A stretch of DNA of 44,444 nucleotides. It comes from Bacteroidia bacterium (GTDB lineage Bacteria; Bacteroidota; Bacteroidia; JAIBAJ01). Position numbers and translations under genes: made by a program. The DNA is taken from contig JAIBAJ010000019.1 in assembly GCA_019695265.1 (NCBI GenBank), positions 1 to 44,444 on the forward strand. Direction: 5' to 3'. A model generated the notes under the pieces. That model was not told where the DNA came from, made no database searches, and saw only the letters and a list, made by a program, of their open reading frames with translations. Positions 16,774 through 24,971 of the stretch are shown here, piece after piece. Positions within the stretch are counted from its first letter, which is position 1. Each line of letters begins with the position of its first letter.

Positions 16774-19125
16774 TTGAACTATCAACTAAAATATGGATTA
16801 TTAGGAATTGTATTGACCATGATACTTTATTCGTGTAGCTCGACCCGAAGGTTGAATTCCAATGAATACCTGTTAGTTAAAAATGAAATAGTACTTAATA
16901 ACCCCAAAGTATCAAAAGAAGATCTTAACTCACTTATCAAACAAAAGCCCAACCGTAAAATATTCGGTTACTGGCGATTCCATTTGATGCTTCACAATTG
17001 GGGAAGTGGTAAAAACGATTCAACAAAATTCAAACGTTGGCTTCGGAAAATAGGTGAAGCCCCGGTTGTGCTGGATTCCTTCCAAACGCAACGAACCAAG
17101 TCTCAACTTTTGGCCTATTTGAAAAATAAAGGATATTTTCATGGAAAAGTCAGCGATTCGGTTACTGTAAAAAAGAAAAAAGCTAAAGTGCATTATTACA
17201 TCGAACCGGGCATTCCATACACCATTCGTAATTACACGTATGCGGCCGATGATTCCATCCTTATTTTAATTGCTCACAGCGCAGAACGTATCAATAAATT
17301 AGTATTTCCCGGACATGTTTTTGATTCGGATATCCTGGACGAAGAAAGAGCCAAACTTACCCGTGAAATGAAAATGAAAGGGTATTTTTACTTTGAAAAA
17401 GATTATATCCGTTTCGATGCAGACACCTCGGTTGGCAATCGTCAGGTTGATTTGAAATGCATCATCAATACCCCCCTCGTTCCCGATTCCATTAAACCGG
17501 ATTCTCTAGTCCCGGGACACCATCAGATTTACAAACTGGGTAAAATTTTCATTCATACCCAATTTAACCCCAAAGCATTAGAATTTGGGAAACTCGATAC
17601 CATCGTTTATAATGGATATATTTTCACCTACCAAAAGAAACTTAAATTCAATCCGGAAACCCTGCTCGATAATATCTTTCTGCATTCCGGACGTGGTTAC
17701 CAAATAAATCAAATTGAACAAACTTACAGACGACTTGGAGACCTCAAAAACTTTCGGTTTACCAATATTTCTTTTGCTCCCGATACCAGCCGAAAAAATG
17801 AAAACATTCTCCAAACCTATATTGCATTAACACCTTCGCCAAAGCAGGCTTTTAGCTTCGATTTCCAGGGTACCAATACCTCCAGCAACCTCGGTATTTC
17901 CTTTAACGTAGGCTACCAAAACCGAAATATTTTTACAGGTGCCGAAATGCTTGAAGTAAAGCTCCTCGGCGGATTGGAAAACCAAATCGTATCCAGTAGC
18001 GTGGACCGAAGAATCTGGAACCTCCCCTTCAACACCCTGGAAGGCGGGGGAGAGATCAACCTCTATTTCCCTAAATTCATTTTGCCCTTTGGTCTCTCCA
18101 AATTGTCTCAAAGAGTTAGTGCTCCCAAAACCCAGTTAAAAACCCAATACAATTTGCAACAACGTCCGGATTTTACCCGAAACAACCTGCGATTCTCCTA
18201 CGGAATTAGCTTCAAAAAAGGTAATTTCCATAAGTTTTTTCTAAACATCTATGAAATTAACCGGGTAAATGTGTACGACCAAAGTCAGGCATTTACCGAC
18301 CGCCTCAATGCCATTAACGACCTGGCAGTGCGCTTTTCCTATCAACCTCACTTTACCACATCCACTAATTTTACCTACCAATACAGCAACCAAATTGTCT
18401 CCAAACTAAGAAGCTTTTCTTACTTCCGTTTTTACCTTGAATCCGCCGGTAGCACGGTTTACGGAATTGCCAAATTAGCCAAAGCCAAAACCGATACGTC
18501 CGGAAATTACCTCATTGGAGGAATTCCATTTTCACAGTATATCAAAACCGAAATCGATTACCGGCATTATTTTATCATCAATACCTGGAGCCAATTTGTT
18601 GTTCGATTTAACGGTGGTTTAGGAATTCCTCTTACCAATTTAAAAACTCTTCCGTATGAGAGTAACTTTTTCGGTGGTGGAGCCAATGGTATCAGGGCCT
18701 GGAAATTTAGGCGTTTGGGTCCGGGTTCATCCGAAGCCTCCCTGCTCGATCAGTTTGGAGATACCAAACTGGAATTCAATGCAGAATACCGTTTTGGAGT
18801 TTACAAATTCTTTAAAGCTGCCCTTTTTGCCGATGCCGGAAACGTGTGGTTTACCCCGTGGAATGCCATTAAAAGTCCGAAAGGAACCTTTGCCTTTAGC
18901 CGCTTTTACAAGGAAATTGCAGTGGGTGCCGGCTTAGGCTTGAGACTTGATTTTAACTTCTTCATCATCCGTTTAGATGTTGCCTTAAAACTTCATAATC
19001 CGGTAAAACCCGAAGGTCAACGTTGGTTCTCTGACTTGACTTACCAAAAAGACGAAAATTCACCTGCTAAATTTAATATCTTAAAAGTGCCTGAATATCA
19101 AATCGGTATTGGTTATCCTTTCTAG
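16774..19125 (+). CDS. TamA/BamA-family Omp85 outer membrane protein, lipoprotein type, TTG start
   Basis: The 783-residue protein has a lipoprotein signal (GLLGIVLTMILYSCSST), POTRA-like repeats over about residues 25 to 330 (EDLNSLIKQKPNRKIFGYWRF, TKSQLLAYLKNKGYFHG, RRLGDLKNFRFTNISF) and a C-terminal beta barrel. The barrel carries the Omp85 signature GGGANGIRAWKFRRLGPG near residue 630 and ends in an aromatic residue (GIGYPF), as barrel proteins do. A lipid-anchored Omp85 protein is typical of Bacteroidota. TTG at 16774 is the only start that keeps the signal, since an in-frame TAG lies three codons earlier. Together with the preceding TamB-like gene it should form a two-protein envelope assembly or lipid transport system. 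Confidence 0.92.
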   Translation: MNYQLKYGLLGIVLTMILYSCSSTRRLNSNEYLLVKNEIVLNNPKVSKEDLNSLIKQKPNRKIFGYWRFHLMLHNWGSGKNDSTKFKRWLRKIGEAPVVLDSFQTQRTKSQLLAYLKNKGYFHGKVSDSVTVKKKKAKVHYYIEPGIPYTIRNYTYAADDSILILIAHSAERINKLVFPGHVFDSDILDEERAKLTREMKMKGYFYFEKDYIRFDADTSVGNRQVDLKCIINTPLVPDSIKPDSLVPGHHQIYKLGKIFIHTQFNPKALEFGKLDTIVYNGYIFTYQKKLKFNPETLLDNIFLHSGRGYQINQIEQTYRRLGDLKNFRFTNISFAPDTSRKNENILQTYIALTPSPKQAFSFDFQGTNTSSNLGISFNVGYQNRNIFTGAEMLEVKLLGGLENQIVSSSVDRRIWNLPFNTLEGGGEINLYFPKFILPFGLSKLSQRVSAPKTQLKTQYNLQQRPDFTRNNLRFSYGISFKKGNFHKFFLNIYEINRVNVYDQSQAFTDRLNAINDLAVRFSYQPHFTTSTNFTYQYSNQIVSKLRSFSYFRFYLESAGSTVYGIAKLAKAKTDTSGNYLIGGIPFSQYIKTEIDYRHYFIINTWSQFVVRFNGGLGIPLTNLKTLPYESNFFGGGANGIRAWKFRRLGPGSSEASLLDQFGDTKLEFNAEYRFGVYKFFKAALFADAGNVWFTPWNAIKSPKGTFAFSRFYKEIAVGAGLGLRLDFNFFIIRLDVALKLHNPVKPEGQRWFSDLTYQKDENSPAKFNILKVPEYQIGIGYPF

Positions 19126-19194
19126 TATTTCTTCAAGAAAAGCCTATTTTCTAAACTTCATTATCCTATTCGTAAAGGTATTTTTAAAAACTAG

Positions 19195-19362
19195 TTGGCG
19201 GGTCCCATTCGCCTACCAGCCGGTATAAAAACTCCAACTGAACTACAAGGCTCATGGTCGGGCTATCGGCTGTAGTCCTCGTCAACCGCAGTACCGAAAG
19301 GATTCGGTACTGCGGTTTCCTGTGGGCTACTTGCCTCTATCCCTACCCGAAAGAAGGTGCAA
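19195..19362 (-). repeat. Structured intergenic repeat, copy C
   Basis: On the minus strand the core reads GGGTAGGGATAGAGGCAAGTAG ... CTACAGCCGATAGCCCGACC. The inner triplet pair is GGG/CCC (19341-19343 with 19260-19262) where four other copies have ACG/CGT, a double compensatory change. The apical part is a perfect 15 bp hairpin (19284-19298 with 19303-19317) with a 4-base loop, unlike any other copy here. The tail reads GGCGAATGGGACCCGCC. It lies head to head with copy D between convergent genes. Confidence 0.9.
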
Positions 19363-19483
19363 GTTCGAACCACCATACATGATCCAAAAGGAACAACCAT
19401 CATAAGCTTAAATTAATACAATAGTCAAAAATCAAATTTACATCGATATTATTGACAATTAAAGTTCAAAAAACTATACTAAG

Positions 19484-19635
19484 GGCTTGCACCCGGGGCA
19501 ACGATAGAGGCAAGTAGCTTTAAGGCAACGCAGCGATTAGCGGAGTTGTCTTAAACTACAGCCGAAAGCGTGACCCGAACGCCTTGCACAAAGTATGAAT
19601 TTTGCAACTATTTGGTTGGCGGAAGGGGGCCCCCC
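19484..19635 (+). repeat. Structured intergenic repeat, copy D
   Basis: This copy has the core GGGGCAACGATAGAGGCAAGTAG ... CTACAGCCGAAAGCGTGACCCG in pieces, with GATAG changed to GAAAG. The apical hairpin is type II, with TTTAAG pairing with CTTAAA around a conserved AGCG...TTAGCGGAGTTG loop. The tail reads GGCGGAAGGGGGCCCCCC. Its 5' flank, CTTGCACC, is also the 5' flank of copy C, so the pair forms a divergent, head-to-head arrangement about 120 bases apart. Confidence 0.9.
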
Positions 19636-19666
19636 AACTTATAATAAAAGAATATTTAAACTGAAT

Positions 19667-20701
19667 TTATTCGTTAAAAAAAACCGTAGTTGCACCCATT
19701 CCATACCGATTATAATCTCCATTGGTAATTGTTACCGCCGGATAAGTACGTAAAATTTTCAATGTCTCCTCTTTTAATACGCCGGCACCAACCCCATGAA
19801 TAAAAGTCACCTTTTGGGTGTGCTCTGCCATTGCCCGATCCATCACACGCCTCACTTCCTTGAGCTGAATCATCAACTTTTCGTGGTTGCTTAGTCCCAC
19901 AAAATAGGTTTCCAGCTTTTCAATGTGCAAATCTACCTCCAATTCTACCTTCACAACCGGAACCAAACGAGGGGCAGGAACCTTGATTTTGGGCTTCTCC
20001 ATGGTAATCGGATGTGAAACTATTTTCTTCTCGGCAGCCAAAACCAATAAGGGTTTTGAAAAATTAGAATAGTCTAGAAACAAATTGGAATTGAATAACT
20101 TAGGTGACTTTACTTTCAACAAATCATCTACCACCTCCACTGATTTTTTAATAGGCAAATGATAGGCAATTGCCTGCAAGGAAATCGTTTTCAAGTCACC
20201 TAAATCTTCCGGAAAGAAAGTAGAAACGATGCAATTTGAAAGGGCATCAATGGAGCCATGAAAAAGCGTATACCAATTCCCTGCCTTCTCTGAACGAATA
20301 GAAAAATAATAAGGCCAAGGATCAGAATTAATTAAAAATAAATCCCAATTCTGAATGGAATTTGATTGTTTATTCTGAACAAAACCACATTTAAGATGAG
20401 ACAATTTATGGACTTTATTCAATTGAAAACTATCGTTTGAAACAGATTTTAAATCAGGTATTGAAATAGGCTTAACAGCCGTAACAGGCTCGGGTTTATT
20501 CGTACTTAGAGGTACAGGGGCTACTTGAGAGGGTGAAGCAAGTGATTTGGCGGACTTTACTTTTACCAACTGACTTAGGGGATAAGGAACTTCAAATCCC
20601 AAGTCATTTTTAACAAGCACCGACACTTTATCGAGCAAACGAATGATCATTCCGTGCCCTTCCTCATTTAAAAACCTAACCTCGTCACCCGGAGAAAACA
20701 T
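19667..20701 (-). CDS. DUF2027 and Smr domain protein
   Basis: The 344-residue protein starts with an SH3-like segment (MFSPGDEVRFLNEEGHGMIIRLLDKVSVLV), a charged and proline-rich linker, a central DUF2027-type domain (residues about 90 to 230) and a C-terminal Smr domain (VELEVDLHIEKL ... QKVTFIHGVGAGVLKEETLKIL). Smr domains act as DNA or RNA nicking nucleases or nucleic-acid binders. Here the HGVGAGVL loop and the DLHIEKL motif are intact. The protein is typical of Bacteroidota and its role is unknown. The start at 20701 is preferred because a perfect -7 element (20706-20713) lies directly before it, leaving almost no leader. An ATG six codons upstream would fall before the promoter. Confidence 0.88.
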   Translation of the reverse strand: MFSPGDEVRFLNEEGHGMIIRLLDKVSVLVKNDLGFEVPYPLSQLVKVKSAKSLASPSQVAPVPLSTNKPEPVTAVKPISIPDLKSVSNDSFQLNKVHKLSHLKCGFVQNKQSNSIQNWDLFLINSDPWPYYFSIRSEKAGNWYTLFHGSIDALSNCIVSTFFPEDLGDLKTISLQAIAYHLPIKKSVEVVDDLLKVKSPKLFNSNLFLDYSNFSKPLLVLAAEKKIVSHPITMEKPKIKVPAPRLVPVVKVELEVDLHIEKLETYFVGLSNHEKLMIQLKEVRRVMDRAMAEHTQKVTFIHGVGAGVLKEETLKILRTYPAVTITNGDYNRYGMGATTVFFNE

Positions 20702-20705
20702 GGCA

Positions 20706-20713
20706 CAAATATA
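20706..20713 (-). promoter_or_regulatory. -7 promoter element of the DUF2027-Smr gene
   Basis: TATATTTG on the minus strand ends four bases before the ATG at 20701. Transcription would begin at or beside the start codon, suggesting a leaderless or near-leaderless message. Confidence 0.5.
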
Positions 20714-20769
20714 AACCAAGCCCTACTTTGATTTCCATCAGGGTTTGTAAAATAAACATAAAAACCTCT

Positions 20770-20777
20770 TACTTTTG
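20770..20777 (+). promoter_or_regulatory. -7 promoter element of the gene at 20804
   Basis: TACTTTTG matches TAnnTTTG and lies 26 bases before the ATG. A TTTG at 20744-20747 could serve as the -33 element, with slightly long spacing. Confidence 0.55.
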
Positions 20778-20803
20778 AAGTATCAATTAAAATACAACCC
20801 AAC

Positions 20804-21826
20804 ATGAAAAAGCTATTAACCTTAATTATCCTGCTCGTTTCCAATCAGTTATATAGCCAGGACACCTTATACTTTTTGGGTGGAAGTAAAGAAATAGCCA
20901 AGGTAGATCAGGTAAATCCGAAAGAGGTTCATTACCATTTGTGGAACTTACCCAATGGTCCGGAAATCATTGTATTGCGAGGAAAATTGGAAAAGATTGT
21001 ATTTTCAAATGGTATGCCCATGAAATTTAACAGTGCCGAGGATAAAGCGTTGCAAAAGAAAGTGTTGAAGAATCAGGTTATGACTGATTTTAATAGAAAT
21101 ACAGTTGGAATTAACTTAGCAGAATTGTTTCTTTTCAGAATTGGAGGAAGTTACGAGCGAATTTTAGGAAAAAAAGGGTGGTTTTCCATTCGAGTGCCAT
21201 TTTCCGTTTCATTAAAAGACAAAAAAGCTACGTTTAGAGAAGAAGTTTCTTACTACCCTTACTATGCCGACTATGCTTATGAATACGATAATGGTTACGA
21301 AATGGGAGGAAGAAATTATTCCATGTATATCCCAAGGTTAGGCAATTCCTCCAATTTTTCACCGGCAAGTATGGTTTATGAATTAAGTTCCAAAGATATT
21401 TACCTCAATTATGGCAATTCGTTTTATACCGGATTGGGAGGCAGATGCTATTTTGGAGGACAAAAACGTAAAAATTTTTATTTAGGACTAGAGTTTCAAG
21501 GTGGTATGTTTACGTATAGTTTGCAAAACCTTTTGAGTACTTCATACGATAGCAATGGAGACCTGATTTCCGTTAGCTGGGAAAACACTCAAGGCAAGGT
21601 AGGGAGCATGTTTGGCTATTTACTTGAAATTGGCGGCAGAATTAATTCCATGCAAAATCGGCTTAGTTTGAGTATTGGTGCAGGTTTTGGACAACGTTTT
21701 CTTTTCAATGTACCCACCCAATCAGGCAATAGAAACAATGGATTTCCATTTTTGTTCAACAACCTTACGTTTCAGCCACACCTGCAACTGGGTTATAGCT
21801 TTGGTAAAAGCAAACAAGCTAAATAG
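20804..21826 (+). CDS. Predicted outer membrane beta-barrel protein of unknown function
   Basis: The 340-residue protein has a signal peptide (MKKLLTLIILLVSNQLYSQ). A short N-terminal section (DTLYFLGGSKEIAKVDQVNPKEVHYHLW ... GKLEKIVFSNGMPMKF) resembles segments common in Bacteroidota secreted proteins. From about residue 100 the sequence alternates hydrophobic and polar residues with aromatic girdles (VGINLAELFLFRIGGSYERIL, FYTGLGGRCYFGGQ, FYLGLEFQGGMFTY, LSLSIGAGFGQRF, HLQLGYSFGKSK), as expected for an eight-to-twelve-strand outer membrane barrel. No catalytic motif was recognised. It diverges from the DUF2027-Smr gene and stands alone, followed by an inverted-repeat element. Confidence 0.75.
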   Translation: MKKLLTLIILLVSNQLYSQDTLYFLGGSKEIAKVDQVNPKEVHYHLWNLPNGPEIIVLRGKLEKIVFSNGMPMKFNSAEDKALQKKVLKNQVMTDFNRNTVGINLAELFLFRIGGSYERILGKKGWFSIRVPFSVSLKDKKATFREEVSYYPYYADYAYEYDNGYEMGGRNYSMYIPRLGNSSNFSPASMVYELSSKDIYLNYGNSFYTGLGGRCYFGGQKRKNFYLGLEFQGGMFTYSLQNLLSTSYDSNGDLISVSWENTQGKVGSMFGYLLEIGGRINSMQNRLSLSIGAGFGQRFLFNVPTQSGNRNNGFPFLFNNLTFQPHLQLGYSFGKSKQAK

Positions 21827-21859
21827 GGTCAGCTATAAACACCCAATAGATTCATTATA

Positions 21860-22001
21860 AATTATCCCGAAATTGTCATTTGAAACGAACCCCGAGCTAG
21901 TGATAGTTAGGTTTTCTTACCAATTAAGATTACTTGAAAACCTTACTATCACTTGTCTTGAAACGTAGTTTAAAATTTCTAATGACAATTTTAGGATTAT
22001 T
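21860..22001. mobile_element. MITE-like 142-bp element with nested inverted repeats
   Basis: The ends form a 21-base terminal inverted repeat with three mismatches (21860-21880 and 21981-22001, sharing AAATTGTCATT). Inside lies a second 17-bp inverted repeat with one mismatch (21900-21916 and 21936-21952, GTGATAG...GGTTTTC). It contains no coding frame and no clear target duplication. It could be a non-autonomous transposon remnant or a large transcription terminator for the gene ending at 21826. Confidence 0.55.
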
Positions 22002-22372
22002 TAAACCGTAATTTTAATCATACTAGTGCAAGGTTTTGAAATAGATTTTCAGATTTCCTTGCATCCATATTCTTCGAAGATTACTTTGGATCGTTAGTCA
22101 GAAATACAGCATCTGATTCGTTGCCTGTTGTTCGCAGTATGAAGTATACAGCTTCACCATGGCGCCTTGCATCTGCTGAAATTCTAACTTTTTCAGCTAA
22201 CCCTAAATAGGTTGGGATAAACCTAAATCCGGCATTAGAAATCTATTACAGCTTCCAACTGCTTCAAATACAAGGTTTCAGAACAATTTATAAAGCTGAA
22301 TTTGGGTCAAAAGAAACTTAAGCAATTTAGCACGTTCAATCCCAAAGCGGATTTATTTTCAGAAAAACCGAG
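22002..22372. other. Gene-free stretch with nothing recognised
   Basis: These 370 bases between the MITE-like element and the stop of the acyltransferase gene show no coding frame with protein-like composition, no strong hairpin and no repeat shared with the rest of the window. Confidence 0.6.
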
Positions 22373-23137
22373 TTAGGAGGAAGCATTCTTCCATTGATCA
22401 TACCCAAGTTCTTGCCATGGCATACCCCGGTTAAAGCGATAAGGCCATGGATAAAGGTTTTCGCCTTGGTCATCCTTCATGGTTCTAACATCCCCTTTAA
22501 TACTCCCAGGATTTCCAACGAAGAAAGAAAAGGCAGGCAAGTTTATATTAACGTTGCTCATACTACCAACCAGGCAATTATCTTGAATTATTATTCCGGC
22601 ATGGATGACAGAATGTACACCTATTTGAGAATACTCCCCAATGCTAGGACCCTGAACCAGATGAGTTGGAGGAAACTTATCGTTGGTAAGCACCACAAAT
22701 GGATAAATCATCACAAAATCGTGCAATTGACTGAACTGACAAATATGCACATTGCTGTGAAGTCTTACATAATTTCCAAATTTAGATTCACCCTGAATAT
22801 CCGACAAGGTACCAAAGGAGACATGATGCCCAATTTGGTTATTTTCACGGATGGTTACATGATGACCACAAGCAAAATGCTCACCGATGGAATTTCCTGC
22901 ATACACAACGGTATTACTTCGAATGAGTGCATTTGCACCGATTAAGGTATCCGGATGCATATAATCAGGATTTTGATAATAGGCCTGAAGCGGTTCACCA
23001 AGGGTACAATTGTCGCCAATATAGGAATGGGGACCGATTTTTACCCCATCATAAATTTTTACATTTTGTCCAATATAAACGCTTGGATGTATTTCTACAT
23101 CCTTCCCCGAACGAATATGAGCATAACGTGTACTCAA
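22373..23137 (-). CDS. Left-handed beta-helix (hexapeptide) acyltransferase, TTG start
   Basis: The 254-residue protein is almost entirely hexapeptide repeats (VEIHPSVYIGQNVKIYDGVKIGPHSYIGDNCTLG, LIGANALIRSNTVVYAGNSIG), the fold of LpxA and sugar O- or N-acetyltransferases. A His in HHVTIRENNQIGHHVSFG may be the catalytic base. The C-terminus (VGNPGSIKGDV ... YPWPYRFNRGMPWQE) is a short cap. The start is TTG at 23137, forming a TTGA overlap with the asparagine synthetase stop codon, and no other in-frame start lies near. It closes the polysaccharide-like cluster. It probably acetylates a sugar or similar small substrate in surface glycan synthesis, but the acceptor is unknown. Confidence 0.85.
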   Translation of the reverse strand: MSTRYAHIRSGKDVEIHPSVYIGQNVKIYDGVKIGPHSYIGDNCTLGEPLQAYYQNPDYMHPDTLIGANALIRSNTVVYAGNSIGEHFACGHHVTIRENNQIGHHVSFGTLSDIQGESKFGNYVRLHSNVHICQFSQLHDFVMIYPFVVLTNDKFPPTHLVQGPSIGEYSQIGVHSVIHAGIIIQDNCLVGSMSNVNINLPAFSFFVGNPGSIKGDVRTMKDDQGENLYPWPYRFNRGMPWQELGYDQWKNASS

Positions 23138-24966
23138 TTAATTTCAGAATAAAACTTGTGCAAAATTATAAGTACCCAAATTCGATTATATAAATGAGTT
23201 TCACCGGCAAAAAAACGGGCTTTTAGCTTTTCAACAACTTCGTACTTTACCCAACCTGTATGTTCAATTGTTGACTTACTCAGGTATTGATCAATTAAAA
23301 ACTTCAAATCTTTTTGCAACCATTTTTCCAAAGGGATAGAAAATCCCCATTTGGGTCGGTCAAATATTTTTTGAGGCAACAATTCAAACAAGGCCTTTTT
23401 CAATAGGTATTTTGAAATACCTTGTTTCCACCGAAGGCTTTCGTCCAAACTGTAGGCAAATTCTACCAAGCGGTAATCTAACAGAGGACAACGCGTTTCA
23501 AGGGAGTAACGCATGGATGCCCGATCCACTTTAACCAAAAGATCATCCTTAAGGTAATATCCTGCATCAAAAAAAGATTGCCATTCCGGCCAGGATAGGG
23601 AATCAGGTTTGGAGATAGAGTCAAAATCCAGTATAAGCTTTGTTGGGTTTACCAACAATTCGGAAAGTTCAGTTCTAGAAAAAAGCGATTGTTCTTGTGA
23701 AAAAATATGAGAGCATCGTTCATGAAGTTGATTGTATTTGAACAATTCGGAAACCCTTTTGAAGCGATTATTTCCGAGTGACAAGGCCATTCCTATTGGA
23801 GATCTAAAAAGCTGCACCAATGGATTAGAAAGTCTTTTAGCCCAAACATAGGAACCATAACCTAGAAACAACTCATCACCACCATCGCCAGAAAGTGTCA
23901 CTGTAACATGCTTTCGAGCTAATTTGGAAACTAACAAAGTTGGGAGAGCTGAACTATCTGAAAACGGCTCGTCGTAGACGTTACCCATTTCAGACACCAA
24001 ACCCAAGGCATCTTGTTCAGTAACTGTAAATTGATGATGATTGGTTCCAAGGTGATTGGCTACTTCTTGGGCATATTTGCTTTCGTTATGTTTAGCATCA
24101 GTAAACCCGATAGAAAAGGTATTTAATTTACCTGAAACATGTTTAGATGCAATGGCAGTTACCAAACTACTATCAATTCCACCACTAAGGAAAGTACCAA
24201 AAGGCACATCGCTGATTAGGCGGTAAGCAACCGAAGTATGAAGGAGTTCCTTTAAGGTATTAAAAGCAAGCTCTTCATCTTGAATTTTTGGTTGGGAAAA
24301 TACGGTTTGAAGCTCCCAATATTTCTCCATACGAAAGGTATTACCATCATAAACGCCGTATGACGCCGCAGGAAATTTTTGCACCTCCTGAAAAATGGTA
24401 GTTGGTTCAGGAATATAACCCAGGTGAAGAAAATCTTGAATGGATTGGGAATTAACTGTCAGTTTCAAACCCAAGCTTTTCAGTTTCAAAGATTTTAACT
24501 CCGAGCTAAAATAGAGAGTTCCATTCTGAATGGTATAAAACAAGGGCTTTTTACCTAGCCTATCCCGAAAAAAATGGAGTTTACGTTCCTGCTTATCCCA
24601 AACAATGAAAATAAACATACCATTAAATTCCTTCACACAGGCGGGACCCAGTTTAGAAAACAGTTCCAAAATCACCTCCGTATCACCTGAAGTCTTGGTT
24701 TCAAGAGAGTACTTTGATTTAAGTTCGTTGTAATTATATATTTCTCCGTTAAAAATGGTAATATATCGGCCATTGTGACTAAGCATAGGTTGATTAGCCG
24801 AAGTGGATAAATCGATAATACTTAATCGTCTATGTCCTAATCCGATACCATTTTCTTCAAACAAACCTTGAGAATCAGGCCCCCGATGTTGGATACAAGT
24901 TGCCATTTGCGACAAGGTATCCGATGGCAAAGTTTGTTTTGAATAATATCCTACTACACCACACAT
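23134..24966 (-). CDS. asnB: Asparagine synthetase (glutamine-hydrolysing)
   Basis: The 610-residue enzyme has an N-terminal class II glutamine amidotransferase domain starting MCGVVGYYSKQ, with Cys2 as the nucleophile (freed by removal of Met1), RGPDSQG and FNGEIYNYNEL. A synthetase domain follows from about residue 220, with the pyrophosphatase loop LSGGIDSSLVTAIA and SGDGGDELFLGYGSY. In general metabolism it makes asparagine from aspartate and glutamine. Paralogues within surface polysaccharide clusters often amidate sugar acids or amino acid substituents. The position between a glycosyltransferase (five bases upstream) and a hexapeptide acyltransferase (overlapping downstream) favours the second role, but sequence alone cannot decide. 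Confidence 0.92.
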   Translation of the reverse strand: MCGVVGYYSKQTLPSDTLSQMATCIQHRGPDSQGLFEENGIGLGHRRLSIIDLSTSANQPMLSHNGRYITIFNGEIYNYNELKSKYSLETKTSGDTEVILELFSKLGPACVKEFNGMFIFIVWDKQERKLHFFRDRLGKKPLFYTIQNGTLYFSSELKSLKLKSLGLKLTVNSQSIQDFLHLGYIPEPTTIFQEVQKFPAASYGVYDGNTFRMEKYWELQTVFSQPKIQDEELAFNTLKELLHTSVAYRLISDVPFGTFLSGGIDSSLVTAIASKHVSGKLNTFSIGFTDAKHNESKYAQEVANHLGTNHHQFTVTEQDALGLVSEMGNVYDEPFSDSSALPTLLVSKLARKHVTVTLSGDGGDELFLGYGSYVWAKRLSNPLVQLFRSPIGMALSLGNNRFKRVSELFKYNQLHERCSHIFSQEQSLFSRTELSELLVNPTKLILDFDSISKPDSLSWPEWQSFFDAGYYLKDDLLVKVDRASMRYSLETRCPLLDYRLVEFAYSLDESLRWKQGISKYLLKKALFELLPQKIFDRPKWGFSIPLEKWLQKDLKFLIDQYLSKSTIEHTGWVKYEVVEKLKARFFAGETHLYNRIWVLIILHKFYSEIN

Positions 24967-24971
24967 AACAA

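Noticed and set aside
22394-22945. Plus-strand open frame opposite the hexapeptide acyltransferase gene
   Set aside because: It has no recognisable domain or promoter, and lies wholly opposite a well-supported gene.
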